Shown: positions 1 to 10,796 of the stretch, piece by piece
How positions within the stretch are numbered: position 1 is the stretch's first letter
Layout: each line of letters opens with the position of its first letter
Source of the DNA: Ahaetulla prasina
Lineage: Eukaryota > Chordata > Lepidosauria > Squamata > Colubridae
DNA length: 64,000 nt
NCBI RefSeq assembly: GCF_028640845.1
Contig: NC_080539.1
Location: 159,713,236-159,777,235 of the forward strand
Direction of reading: 5' to 3'
Program-made: the position numbers and the translations under genes
The notes under the pieces: generated by a model
Told to the model about the DNA's origin: nothing
Seen by the model: only the letters and a program-made list of their open reading frames with translations
Databases searched by the model: none

Positions 1-165
1 GGAGTATGTTATTTTAACATTTGGGCAATTAAATTAGTTTTTTAAGGGATGTTTTTAATTATTGTGTGTATTTGTATTTTATCTGCCTGTTCACCGCCCT
101 GAGTCCTTCGGGAGAAGGGCGGTATACAAATTAAAATATTATTATTTATTATTATTATTATTGTA
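1..165 (+). repeat. LINE family A 3' end fragment
   Basis: This is the 3' untranslated end of the LINE family seen in full at 3580-8246. It carries the diagnostic hairpin at 94-122: outer arms CCGCCCT and AGGGCGG around an inner TCC-TTCG-GGA stem-loop, followed by GTATACAAATT and an ATT-rich tail. No coding part is present and the left side leaves the window. The short open frame that runs through it only translates the hairpin and is not a gene. Confidence 0.85.
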
Positions 166-295
166 TGCGGATTCATCATTGTCTCGAATGAGACCGATCA
201 CTGTTGTGTCATCTGCGAACTTCAGTAGTGTAACAGATGGATCGTTAAAGATGCAGTCATTGGTATACATCTTGCTCACCACCATTATAGAAAAA
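165..295 (-). pseudogene. L2-like LINE reverse transcriptase fragment
   Basis: On the minus strand this short piece reads through a typical reverse transcriptase palm motif: LLKFADDTTVIGLI followed by an N-D-E-S-A-Y stretch. This form is characteristic of L2-like LINEs. Start, end and all other domains are missing, so it is a decayed fragment. It may belong to the same family as the fragment at 38585-39495, which carries a downstream part of such a protein. Confidence 0.6.
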
Positions 296-904
296 AATTC
301 ACTTAAGACAATTGAGAATTGTCAATGGAATTATGAATAACTTACATTTGCTCTTGCTCACACTAACAGATTAAAAAAGGTGATATGTATTTCAAAGATA
401 GCTGAAATGGAACCTTGGCAAATCGTTTCCGAAAGAGTGAAAAGATGAAGAAGAAAAAAGTCCACTGAATCAATCAAGCATCAGTAAACACATAATAAAT
501 TATTGTGTGATTCATTACTTAAGAAGTAGCTTGTTGATACAGAAGGAACTTCATTATTCAAAACATTTGTTTTGAAATGAAATTTAGCCAGATCCAAAGA
601 AAGGTCTGTTCTAGTCTATTTCATTTCAAAACAGAGGTTTGCTTTGAATGTTCTTTTATTCTATGGGATTCACGGGGGAATTAACCAAACCTTTATGCAT
701 TTACTTCTTTAAAACAAAACAAAACCTTATGCATTTTTATCAGAATTGAATTTCTATTGTATTCAGGAGGCTTATCCCTAAAGAAAATGCATGGGATTGA
801 CTCATGAGCATGAAAAGTTAATTTAACTTTAATCAAGATTAACTCCTGAGCATTAGAAATGGTGCTGATGTGGCAAAATATGAGACGTGATGCTACTAAT
901 TGGT
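296..904. other. Stretch with no recognised feature
   Basis: AT-rich sequence with scattered stops in all frames. I see no repeat family, exon or RNA gene. Confidence 0.5.
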
Positions 905-1187
905 ATGCGCCAACTCCCTGACCTCCGAACGTTCAAACGCGAGCTCAAGACTCTGCTATTTCATCGGGCGGGGCTAGCCTATCGAAACTTTTAAATTAGG
1001 GTTTTATGATGGTTTTATGTTAGTTTTTAATTTGATTTGGCCAAATTTTTAGAATCGGTTTTTTAATAAGCTTTTAATGTGTGTTTATGTTTATGTTTTT
1101 ATCTTTGGCTGTAAACCGCCCTGAGTCCTTCGGGAGAAGGGCGGTATAAAAATCCAATAAATAAAATAAAAATAAATAAATAAATTT
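905..1187 (+). pseudogene. LINE family A 3' end with C-terminal coding remnant
   Basis: The first ~85 bases translate to the last residues of the LINE A reverse transcriptase (LPDLRTFKRELKTLLF then RAGLA), which match the C-termini of the copy ending at 7974. The 3' untranslated region follows, with the hairpin at 1116-1144 and an AATAAA-type tandem tail. It is 5'-truncated, as expected for an aborted LINE insertion. Confidence 0.85.
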
Positions 1188-2265
1188 AATACATCTGATG
1201 GAACAATGCTCCATTATTATTTGCACAAAGCTGCTTTCCAGCTCCTGCCTGTGGTACTCTGGAAACCCACAAAAGTACTTTTGGGCAATAATTCATGAAA
1301 GGAAGCAAGAAGAATGAATACATAGGCCATAGGAATTGGTAGTTGTTGTTGTTTTTCATTTCTCCTCCAGCTTTCAATAAGACCCCGCTTTTTACACAGC
1401 CTAAGAAATACATCTTGAAGATACCCCTTCTGGAGCTGGTGGGCCCCAGAGATGAGACTGATCATCACTCTGTTGATAGGAAAGGGTAGCCATTAATCTG
1501 CAGCAATGATCTTGCATATCAGTCCCCTGACAAGTGTCTTATGGATTTCAGGAAGTGTAATATCCTTGTAAGAGTTAGCTCAAAATCCCTTGAGTTTTCT
1601 TTATGAAATAAATCCGAAGTCGTTGTTCAAGCATCTTTGGTTATGGAGGATCCTGAATGGTTGCCAGCAGGCAACTTAGGCTTTTGTAGTGTAATGACTG
1701 TAGTGTAAAAGAAAGTATAAAAACTACCAGTATCTTTTGAATCATTTTTCCCATTCTTCCTAAAACAATCCATTTAATTCTGTCCTGTACCGGTTCCATT
1801 ATTCTTGGTGCTTTAGTATATGAGTTTAGGACCTTTTCTTTTCAAACTAGGGAAGGGGGCAACAGGGAAGCTGTCCAATGATCTCAAACCATCTGTTTTT
1901 GATTCTGACAAGATTATGGATGCTAAAGGAATAAAAATGGAAATCGCTACTGCCAAGATACGAAAGAAAGTTTGTGCAGTAAAATAATTTAAACTTTAAC
2001 ATTTGGACCTAATAAGGCAAAGCGAATATTTATTCCATGTTTTTTTTCTTTGAAAATGTGCATTTTCTGAACACTAAGTAGTATCCATAAAAATAATGAT
2101 TCTTGTTTCATTTCTACAAGCTAATGTTGTTATATAATTTTCTGGGGTACAGTTGAATATTAAATTTTATAGAGAATGCTTGGAAGTAAAGTGTAATAAA
2201 CTTGCTTTCTCTGACAAAAGTGAGTTTCTTTTTTCTTCTTAAAAATAGAGGGAAAAATACAGTGG
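1188..2265. other. Stretch with no recognised feature
   Basis: Unique-looking AT-rich sequence. The short open frames on the minus strand between 1186 and 1468 overlap one another in different frames and match nothing I recognise. Confidence 0.5.
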
Positions 2266-2354
2266 AAGAGGGAGGGAGGGAAGGAAGGAAGGAAGGAAGG
2301 AAGGAAGGAAGGAAGGAAGGAAGGAAGGAAGGAAGGAAGGAAGGAAGGAAGGAA
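2266..2354. repeat. (GGAA)n microsatellite
   Basis: About 20 tandem GGAA/GAAG units preceded by GGGA-type units. Several apparent open frames across it (poly-EGRK or poly-PSFL) are products of the repeat. Confidence 0.95.
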
Positions 2355-2609
2355 AAATATTCTTTACATCTGGTTCCCTTAATGATGGAAAATGAAGCCA
2401 CAGGAGCACGGATTCATCTCTAAAAGGGGTAGACAATATTTTTAGCACCATGGACCAATTTAGAAAGCAAATGATGGGCACATTTTCAAAATAGCTATTA
2501 CGTAGGTTTGGCCAATCAAAATATATATTTACTAGTAAGACATGATGAGCTTGATCCCTGACATACTCTTTACTAATGGAGGCAAATAAATGTATCCCAG
2601 GATAATGTT

Positions 2610-2786
2610 GCAGGATCCAATCTGGGTTGGTCACTGGGACCACAGGGTTTGTCTTCTGAGTTTTCAGACTTATGCTGTAGTCCATCTTCAGGGAACTTCT
2701 GTCAAGCTAAATGGGCTCCAGCATGAATTCAGAAGCTCGGAAGACAAAACCTCTGTTCCTGGTGACCAACCCAGATTGGATCCTGC
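2610..2786. repeat. Inverted repeat, arms ~65 bp
   Basis: The left arm (2610-2675) and right arm (2721-2786) are imperfect reverse complements. Both contain GGATCCAATCTGGGTTGGTC in opposite orientation, separated by a ~45-base loop. The arrangement would fold into a long hairpin. I do not recognise the family and see no clear target duplication. Confidence 0.7.
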
Positions 2787-3330
2787 ATACCCTTTATTGT
2801 TCTGTCACACTTCTACTACCCCAAATTATCTTGTTTTGGGAAGCATGGCCACATTCTCAAACAAAGCACTTGGCTGTAGTTAGCCACCATTTTCATATAC
2901 ATGTAAGAGGCCTGAGGCATTCTTCTAAATGAATGTTTTGCATTCATTTTTTATGAATGGATTAAAAATGTTTTGAAAATAAAACAAATTCAAGCAGAGG
3001 TCAAGGCAAACATCCAAGGATTTGCCATTCATTTAATTTCAGAAGGAATTCCAGACAGAGAATGCCACCACAGAAAATAAATTTTCCTGCTGGTTTATTT
3101 GTTTTACTTATTTAGAAGACAAATGAATGCTCATAAGACATATATCATACTATCATCTTAAGACTATAGTCTTCAGTGGGGCTCTGCCCCACCTTGGTTA
3201 TCTCTCTTACCCCACCCTCTTCTCTTTTCTTTTCTGATGAATTTCCACCAGAGGGGGCCTTTAAAAAGTTTTTGAACCTGACAAAGTGAAAGTTTGCTGA
3301 AATGACATCTAATGTTTTCTGCCATGAGGT
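2787..3330. other. Stretch with no recognised feature
   Basis: AT-rich sequence without a recognisable repeat, exon or RNA gene. Confidence 0.45.
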
Positions 3331-3389
3331 GTTGCTACCCTCAAAGAATAGTATCCCCTTAAAGAATAGCAGGCGGTTGGAAGAGCAGA

Positions 3390-3579
3390 TGAACGTGCAT
3401 AAGAGCACAAAATAATAAATAATAAAAAAAAAATAAGGGCGTGCATAAGAGCACAAAAATGCCTACCGTTCCTGTCCTAATGTTTCCTTTCATTATATCA
3501 AATTAATACAATTATTACATACTTTTGCTCATATATATGTTTATATGATATTTTGCTGATTTATATTGATGCTTGTGTA
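3390..3579 (+). repeat. LINE family B 3' fragment, interrupted
   Basis: The sequence GTGCATAAGAGCACAAAAATGCCTACCGTTCC and the AT-rich tail after it match the 3' end of the LINE family seen at 11715-12172, 21171-21710, 31520-31794 and 57183-57650. A duplicated start (GTGCATAAGAGCACAAAA occurs twice, ~45 bp apart) precedes the tail. The tail is cut by the LINE A copy beginning near 3580. The expected remaining bases (ACTGTTCTGACAAAAA) reappear at ~8247. Confidence 0.7.
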
Positions 3580-3586
3580 TACTTCT

Positions 3587-3607
3587 GCGCATGCGCGTTA
3601 TGGCGGC
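3587..3607 (+). promoter_or_regulatory. NRF1-like and YY1-like sites at LINE A 5' end
   Basis: GCGCATGCGC (3587-3596) is the palindromic NRF1 consensus. It is followed four bases later by ATGGCGGC (3600-3607), the core of a YY1 site. The same pair occurs at the 5' end of the minus-strand copy (18425-18445). The repeated position at the element start suggests the internal promoter. Factor binding is inferred. Confidence 0.6.
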
Positions 3608-3627
3608 TTCCTGAAATCTTGTGGAGT

Positions 3628-4214
3628 CGGCGGCTGGAAGTTCTTGGCCACGATGCCGTTCAGCCGCTCGCCCAGCTGCTTGTCTTCGGGCTCCGGTCTT
3701 GTCATCTTCTCGGCCACCGGGAGCGAGGTCCTCGGGCCTCTTTGAACTCTCGGCTGCCGAGTACGGAGCCGGAGTCGGAGTTTGTTTTCAGGCAGCGAAC
3801 GGCGGCGGCCATGTTGGGGGGGGTTGGACAGCGGCTGGAAGTCCTCGGCTACGATGCCGTTCAGCCGCTCGCCCAGCTGCTTGTCTTCGGGCCCCGGTCT
3901 TGTCATCCTCTCGGCCACCGAGAGCGAGGTCTTCGGGCCTCATTGAACTCTCGGCTGCCGAGTACGGAGCCGGAGTCGGAGTTTGTTTTCAGGCAGCGAG
4001 CGGCGGCCATGTTGGGGGGGGTTGGATAGCGGCTGGAAGTCCTCGGCTACGATGCCGTTTAGCTGCTCGCCCAGCTGCTTGTCTTCGGGCCCCGGTCTTG
4101 TCATCCTCTCGGCCACCGAGAGCGAGGTCTTCGGGCCTCATTGAACTCTCGGCTGCCGAGTACGGAGCCGGAGTTTGCCCTTAGGCAGCGAACGGCGGCG
4201 GCCATGTTGGGGGG
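3628..4214 (+). repeat. LINE A 5' tandem units (~200 bp, nearly 3 copies)
   Basis: The motif CGGCTGGAAGT recurs at 3631, 3832 and 4030, giving periods of 201 and 198 bases. Each unit is very GC-rich and ends in a GGCGGCCATGTTGGGGGG block. Repeated 5' units of this kind resemble the promoter monomers of rodent L1 elements. The long open frames across them are repetitive and are not credible proteins. Confidence 0.85.
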
Positions 4215-4729
4215 GGTCTGCGGAGACGCCCGGCATGAATCAGCAGCTTTCGGGCCGTTGTGGCCACAGATACCAATTGGACATCAACAAAGGACACTAA
4301 CAATGGCTGAGGCGCCCGAACACCGACGGAGGATGTTAATGGTGGTATGCTGGACACCGGGTGTTCGGGTCGCTATTAAGTTTTGGTGCTGGGACGGGAC
4401 TCGTATGGGCATGAACAGCGCCCCCTCCCCCCCTCCCTCCCCTCTTCATGGTCATGGATTGGAACATCGCTTTCTCCCCTACTCTGACTTTTGTTATGGC
4501 CTGCCAACATACCGCAACCGTCATCATCGGTTCACCTCTCTTTGAGCTATTCTTTCCATCAGCGACGGAGAGGTGGTTGGCCTGGACAATTTTAACAGCA
4601 GCAGAGCGGCATGTGAGGCCATATTGGGTCCAGAGGATAATCTGCCGACTTAGGGGTGGAGGCATGGACGGTGTACATCTTGACGGCTAAGTATGGACAT
4701 TTTGCCACGACTTTTGGGTCTATCTCTCC

Positions 4730-6245
4730 ATGAGATATTCATTTGCCGAACTACTACGACTGCGAGGTTCCCCCGCCTCGCAGGAATGGCCCTCCAAGCT
4801 ATCGAGGGCTTACCTTAACGAAGGGTCTTGGGACCCAGAGAGGTGGCATGCGGCTAAGAAGAATTTGTGGGGTTTTTTAAATAGTTTTTTAAATAAGGGT
4901 ATTTTAAGGGGAGGATTTGACGGGTGGGGAGGACCCGTCGGGAGGATCCAGCCCTGTGCTAGTTCGTGACATTACGCCATCTTGTCTGAAGGCAGGGGAG
5001 GGCGTTCCAGGTTTAGAGGGCTGTTCGATCTGTACGGTAAGTGGGAGAGGCAGATATGGCGGGGAGGGCCGTGTCGAGTTATGGGGGCACATGTTCGATG
5101 TCTGAGAGCGATCACGTGCTCCGGCCCCTCAGTCCCTACCCGTTCCTCGGGTGGCCATGATCCTCAGAGCTTGGACCTTCGGCTGGTGTTATGTAATGCC
5201 CGGTCCGTGGTTAATAAGGCTCCCTGATTTGTGACCTTATTCAGGGGGTCCGGACCCCATGGGCATTATGGAGACCTGGTTGGGCCCGGAGGGGGGGGTC
5301 CCCCTTGTTGAGATGTGCCCTCCAGGCTTCCGAGCATTTCATCAGCCGAGAGTCCAAGGTAGGGGTGGGGGGGTGGCGGTTGTTATTAAGGAAGATCTAG
5401 AGCCGAGGGAGACCACTGTTCCTCAGATTGCCGGCTGCGAATCCCTCTGTGTGCGCTGGGGCTATAGGAATCAGTTGGGCTTGGTGATCGCGTACCTGGC
5501 TCCTTGCTGCGTGACCACAGCCCTGCCCGAGCTGTTGGAGGTACTGGCTGCTGTGGCGGTTGAGACCCCCAAACTTATAGTTATGGGGGATTTCAACTTG
5601 CCATCAGTTGGCCTGTCATCGACGGCAGCTCAGGAGTTCCAGGCTTCCATGACGGCCCTGGACCTGATTCGAGTAAATGATGGCCCTACGCACACAGGGG
5701 GAGGCATGCTGGATCTGATTTATATCTCTGGACAGTGGTTAAATGATCTGGTATTAGATGATTTAGTAACAGAACCAATGTCATGGTCGGATCATTTTCT
5801 CCTTCGCCTAGACTTCCGAACCGCTATTCACCACCACAGGGAGACGGAACCTATACGGTGGTTCCGTCCCAGGCGCCTGATGGACCCTGAGAGGTTCCAG
5901 ACGGAGCTTCGGCCATTTCCTGAGGATCTGGCCCACGGCACGACTGAGGAACTGGTCGTGGCCTGGGAGCAGGCCGCGGCCGGGGCCCTGGATCGTGTCG
6001 CGCCTTTGCGGCCTCTGACCTGGCGTAGATCTCGTCCGGCCCCTTGGTTGTCCGAGGGGCTGAGGGAGATGAAACGCCGGAGAAGACACCTAGAGAGCAC
6101 CTGGAGGTCCAGTCGCTCCGAAGCTGATCGGACACTAGTTAGGACCTATACTAGGACCTACCTAGTGGCAATGAGGGAAGCGAGGCGCCCACGCCCACCC
6201 CCATTGCGACGGCAGATAACCGCCCGGCCGCCCTGTTTCGGGTGA
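4730..6245 (+). pseudogene. LINE A endonuclease region (broken)
   Basis: The N-terminal part (4730-4969) reads LLRLRGSPASQEWPSKL and aligns with the start of the other copy at 17166. The AP-type endonuclease follows in two frames: LRLVLCNARSVVNKAP (to 5227), then a stop, then 5259-6245 with GIMETWLGPEGGVP (catalytic Glu region), VMGDFNLPS (Asp/Asn) and the SWSDHFLLRLD box (Asp-His). These are the expected AP-endonuclease residues for nicking target DNA. The break near 5225-5259 and a shift near 6185 make it non-functional. Confidence 0.8.
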
Positions 6246-7974
6246 CCCGCCCTCTCCTACATCAGGAGGTTCGGGATGACCCTTTGCAGGGACGAGCCGA
6301 GGAGTTTAGTGGTTATCTATACGATAAAATCGCTCAGCTGAGGGACGGTCTGGACCGAATTTGGGATGATCCAAGCGAGGGAGAGGAGGCACGTCTTGTT
6401 GAGCACATTTGGGATGAGTTTGACCCTGTGGCTCCCGAGGATGTGGACAGGTTGTTGGGGAGGCTTCACGGCACGACATGTTTACTGGACCCGTGCCCTT
6501 CCTGGCTGGTACTGGCCACTCAGGCGGTGACACGAGGCTGGCTCCAGAGGATTATCAACGCTTCTTTGTTGGATGGGGTTTTCCCTGCCGCCTTGAAAGA
6601 GGCGGTGGTGAGACCCCTCCTTAAGAAGCCCTCTTTGGACCCAGCTATTTTGGGTAATTATCGTCCAGTCTCCAACCTTCGCTTTGTTGCGAAGGTTGTA
6701 GAGAGTGCCGTGGCGCGACAGCTGCCCCAACACCTGGATGAAGATGTCTATCTAGACCCGTTCCAGTCCGGCTTCCGACCCGGATACAGCACGGAGACAG
6801 CTTTGGTCGCATTGGTGGATGATCTCTGGAGGGCCAGGGACAGGGGATATTCCTCTGCCCTGGTCCTATTAGACCTCTCAGCGACGGTCGATACCATCGA
6901 TCATGGTATCCTGCTGCGCCGGTTGGGGGATTGGGAGTGGGAGGCACCGTATACGGTGGTTCTCCTCCTATCTCTCCGACCGTCGCAGACGGTGTTGACA
7001 GGGGGCAGAGGTCGACCGCGAGGGCCTCACTTGTGGGGTCCCACAGGGGTCGATTCTCTCGCCTGCTGTTCAACATCTACATGAAGCCGTTGGGTGAGAT
7101 CATCAGTGGTTTCGGGGTGAGATACCAGCAGTACGCTGACGACACCCAGCTGTACTTTTCCACCCCGGACCACCCCAATGAAGTTGTTGAAGTGCTGTCC
7201 CGGTGTTTGGAGGCTGTACGGGTCTGGATGGGGAGAAACAGGCTCAAGCTTAATCCCTCCAAGACGGACTGGCTGTGGATGCCGGCACCCCGATTCAGTC
7301 AGCTGCAGCCGCAGCTGGCTGTTGGAGGCGAGTTACTGGCCCCAAAGGATAGGGTGCGCAACTTGGGTGTCCTTCTGGATGATCGGCTGTCATTTGAGGA
7401 CCATTTGACGGCCGTCTCCAGGAGGGCCTTCCACCAGGTTCGCCTGGTTCGGCAGTTGCGCCCCTTCCTTGATCGGGATGCCTTATGCACAGTCACTCAT
7501 GCGCTCGTTACCTCTCGCTTGGATTACTGTAATGCTCTCTACATGGGGCTCCCCCTGAAGTGCGCTCGGAGGCTTCAGTTAGTCCAGAATGCAGCTGCGC
7601 AGGTGATAGAGGGAGCTACACGTGGCTCCCGTGTAACACCGCTCCTGCGCAGACTGCACTGGCTGCCTGTGGCCTTCCGTGTGCACTTTAAGGTGTTAGT
7701 TATGACCTTTAAAGGCTTAGGACCTGGGTACTTACGGGACTGCCTGCTGTTACCATACGCCTCCCACCGACCCGTACGCTCCCACAGAGAGGGACTTCTC
7801 AGGGTGCCGTCCGCCAAACAATGTCGGCTGGCGGCCCCCAGGGGAAGGGCCTTCTCTGTGGGGGCTCCCACACTCTGGAACGAGCTTCCCCCGGGTTTAC
7901 GCCAAATACCTGACCTTCGGACATTTCGTCGTGAACTCAAGACTCACCTTTTTATCCGCGCGGGGCTGGCTTAA
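6242..7974 (+). pseudogene. LINE A reverse transcriptase region (frameshifted)
   Basis: The first part (6242 to ~6930) contains NYRPVSNLRFVAKVVES, FQSGFRPGYSTETAL and LVLLDLSATVDTIDHG, the first palm motifs; the usual AAFDT is ATVDT here. The frame then shifts, and shifts again between ~6930 and 7060. From there it reads FNIYMKPLGEII, then YADDTQLY at 7132, and continues to a stop at 7974. The C-terminal part ends in the LWNELPPGLRQIPDLRTF region shared by all copies. No single protein can be made from this stretch. Confidence 0.85.
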
Positions 7975-8117
7975 ATTGGATTTTAATCTTAAATTTATTA
8001 ATTTTAAACGGGGTTTTAGTATGGTAAATTTTAATCATTGGGCTAATTTAAATAAGTTTTTTAAATCGTATTTTAAATCTGTATATTGTATTGTCGGTTT
8101 TTTATTATGCCTGTACA

Positions 8118-8146
8118 CCGCCCTGAGTCCTTCGGGAGAAGGGCGG
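8118..8146 (+). other. LINE A 3' hairpin
   Basis: Outer stem CCGCCCT/AGGGCGG, an internal purine bulge, and an inner TCC-TTCG-GGA stem-loop. In RNA the loop would be the very stable UUCG. The same structure with different loop bases occurs in other copies, so it is probably the 3' signal recognised by the reverse transcriptase. Confidence 0.7.
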
Positions 8147-8158
8147 TATAAAAATCAA

Positions 8159-8164
8159 ATCAAA

Positions 8165-8243
<79 letters not shown>

Positions 8244-8246
8244 ATA
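8159..8246 (+). repeat. (AAAT)n tail of LINE A
   Basis: About 20 AAAT units directly after the 3' hairpin region. This is the simple-repeat tail typical of this LINE group, not a poly-A tail. Confidence 0.9.
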
Positions 8247-8324
8247 CTGTTCTGACAAAAAAAAACATTTTGTCGTTTCGAACAGCATTTTTCAAAATAG
8301 CCTCAGTACTGGAGCAGAGTATTC

Positions 8325-8433
8325 AGAGGAGAGGGAGGGAGGGAGGGAGAGAGAGAGAAGGAGGAGGACGGAGGGAAGGAAGGAAGGAAGGAAGGAAGGA
8401 AGGAAGGAAGGAAGGAAGGAAGGAAGGAAGGAA

Positions 8434-8503
<70 letters not shown>

Positions 8504-8505
8504 AT
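8325..8505. repeat. Compound GGGA / GGAA / AGAA microsatellite
   Basis: Blocks follow each other in order: GGGA and GAGA units, then ~14 GGAA units, then ~17 AGAA units. The change at block borders is one base per unit, as expected from stepwise microsatellite evolution. The open frame across it is an artefact. Confidence 0.95.
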
Positions 8506-9530
8506 CTTGTTTGTTGGAGTTACCAGCAGTCGGTCATTGTTGGTTGAAAACTAAAAATGTATACTTTTACATTCTCCACATTAGAGGAGGTTGCCAACTG
8601 GCTCAATGGTTTAGCCTTGCAACTTAGGAGCTCGCAGGATCCTAACATCTGCAAAATTATACTTGGATTTCTGGCACTGGCAGTCCTCAAGGGATACAAG
8701 CTGAAGCAATCAACAGCCAGAACTCACATTTTGACATGTTAAGCAAGAGACTGCTCCTCGGAGTGTTTGCCATTTGGAGAAGGAGGAGTAGGTAATAGAA
8801 CTTGAAGAGAAGGTGATTGTTTTGTGTGTGGGAGGGGGGGTGAGATAGAGTAACTGACAGACATCAATCCTACGGTATTTCTGCTACCAGGGAGAGTGGC
8901 TATTGGAACCTGTGGAAAGGAACAAATTATGAGAGAGATGGAGATGGAAGGAAATTGGCAAGCATCAAGCCCTAATGCTTATTTTTCAGTTCCACTGTGT
9001 TCATTACATTCATTGCAGAAGTCTAAAAAGTGTAATCACTTAATGTTTGGGCTGATGGGTAAAGAAAAAAAAAAGAAAAATGATGAATCCTACACGAGGG
9101 AAAAATTGCTATTCCTGTCCACCTTCCCCCATCCTCAAGCTTCTACTCTGGCAACCTGGGATCCTCTGAAAGTTTTGATAGCTGTGTAAACAAGCTAGCT
9201 AAAAATCCTCTTGATCTGTATTAAAATAGACAAGTGTATGCAGAATTAAGAGAATGAGTTGGGGGAGGTAGGAAATGGTTCCACATGGTCTAATACTTGT
9301 CAAAGCTCAAAAAAATAAAAAATAAAAAATAAATTGTATAACACCAGGAGATACAACCACGTATTCCTCCCGTGCTATTTATCTTCAGGAATTGTCAGAC
9401 GTTCATTTATTATTTTGCACATGATGTAGGGCAAACTCATATGCACTAATAAAATCAATCACCTTGAAGAACAGTTCTGTATCATGCGTGCATATGTCAA
9501 TCCATGCTGCTTGTACAATTAGGTGTAATG
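8506..9530. other. Stretch with no recognised feature
   Basis: No repeat family or exon recognised. Small A-rich runs near 9060 and 9310 only. Confidence 0.45.
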
Positions 9531-9985
9531 TGTAAAGAAGGAGTACACCTGGAATACTGCATCCAGTTTTGGTCACCACATTACAAACTAGATGTTAGAC
9601 TTTGGAAAAGGTGCAGAGAAGAACAACTATGATGATTAAGGGCCTGGAGACTAAAACATATGAAGACGGGTTACAGGAACTGGGTATGGCTAGTCTGGAG
9701 AAAAGAAGGACTAGGGGTAACATAATAGCAGCATTCCAGGATTTGGAAGGGGCTGCCACAAAGAAGAGGGGGTCAACTTATTTTTCAAAGCACCAGAAGG
9801 CAAGGCAAGAAACAATGGATGGAAACTAATCAAGAAGAGAAGCAATCTGGAATTAAGGAGAAACTTCCTAACAGTGAGAAAAAAAATTAACCAGTGGAAC
9901 AACTTGCCTTCAGAAGTGGGTGCTTCATCACTGGAGGCTTTTAAGAGACCAGATAGCCACTTGTCTGAAATGGTAGGTTCTCCTG
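9531..9985 (+). pseudogene. CR1 LINE 3' fragment
   Basis: A decayed C-terminal part of a CR1 reverse transcriptase. In broken frames one can follow EYTWNTASSFGHH, VQRRTTMMIKGL, LRRNFLTVRK, then WNNLPSEVG-like residues and a SLEAFKR region, the normal CR1 ending. It also matches the CR1 known from introns of snake venom genes. The 3' end is cut at about 9985 by a hAT-type repeat. Confidence 0.75.
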
Positions 9986-9989
9986 CTTG

Positions 9990-10460
9990 AACATGGATCT
10001 CCTGATGGATCTCCTGATCCGGTAGCGATGGCGGCGAGTAGTTCGGAAAGCAAAAATTCCTGCCCCTCCCGTGCCCAGCTGAGCCACACGATCATCAGAG
10101 GTGTTTTTTTTTACTTTTAAAAGCATTTTTTCTTCGGCCAAAAAAATGCTTTTAAAAGTAAAAAAAAAAAGCCTCTGATGATCATGCGGCTCAGCTGGGA
10201 TCATGAGAGCCTTTTAAAAGCATTTTTTCTACAATCTCTTCGGCCAAAGAGGTTGTAAAAAATGCTTTTAAAGGGTTCTGGCGATCAGGCAACTTAGCTG
10301 GGATCGTCAGAACCCTTAAAAGCATTTTTTATAACCTCTTTGGCCGAAGAGGTTGTAGAAAAAATGCTTTTAAAAGTAAAATAAAAAAAAAAAGTTGGCC
10401 ACACCCATCCAGTCACATTACCCCCAGCCCCACCAAGCCACGCCCACAGCTCTATTCTGA
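9990..10460 (-). mobile_element. hAT-type MITE fragment with stacked palindromes
   Basis: Related in reverse orientation to the right end of the 12537-13419 element: it shares GATCCGGTAGCGAT, the AAAAATTCCTGCCCC-like segment and the AAAGCATTTTTT hairpins, and it ends in CCAAGCCACGCCCACAG. Both terminal repeats are lost. Its centre (10085-10375) is a series of inverted repeats built from ACTTTTAAAAGC and its complement with CTTCGGCC loops. Confidence 0.65.
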
Positions 10461-10796
10461 TTGACTGAAGCCCTAACATCGAGATTCAAATGGCTTCAGT
10501 GTAGAATTCTTAGTTTCCCTTCCTGATGATGTAGCAGATCTATGGCTATTTTTAGTGATTAGCAAAGATCTTTTTAAAAATGCTGGGAGATAGGTTAGGC
10601 AAGAAATTGTGAGTTTTTTCAAGTCATCAAGTGAAGTGTCAGTGGTTGGTCACATCCAGTGTGACTGTGCTTTCTATAGTATTTTAGATTTGTTAATGTG
10701 GGGGCTTCAACATGGGATATAAATGTGTTTTACTATATTTTGCTTTTCCCCCCCTTATGATGGCCATCATCTATTCCAGAAATATTTTCCTGAATT

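Larger units (their letters stand above)
3580..8246 (+). mobile_element. LINE family A, near full-length copy 1
   Basis: A ~4.7 kb non-LTR retrotransposon of the CR1/L2 (Jockey) group. Parts in order: a promoter motif at the 5' end, GC-rich tandem units, a pre-endonuclease region, AP-type endonuclease, reverse transcriptase with YADD, a C-terminal domain, a 3' hairpin at 8118-8146 and an AAAT tandem tail. It has at least three frameshifts and a stop in the endonuclease, so it is inactive. It sits inside the tail of a family B LINE, with an ATACT-like repeat of about 5 bp at the two edges. The exact clade name needs a library search. Confidence 0.85.

Noticed and set aside
3553..4184. Three long GC-rich open frames (up to 187 residues)
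   Set aside because: They translate the LINE A 5' tandem units in different frames and on both strands, with internally repeated peptides.
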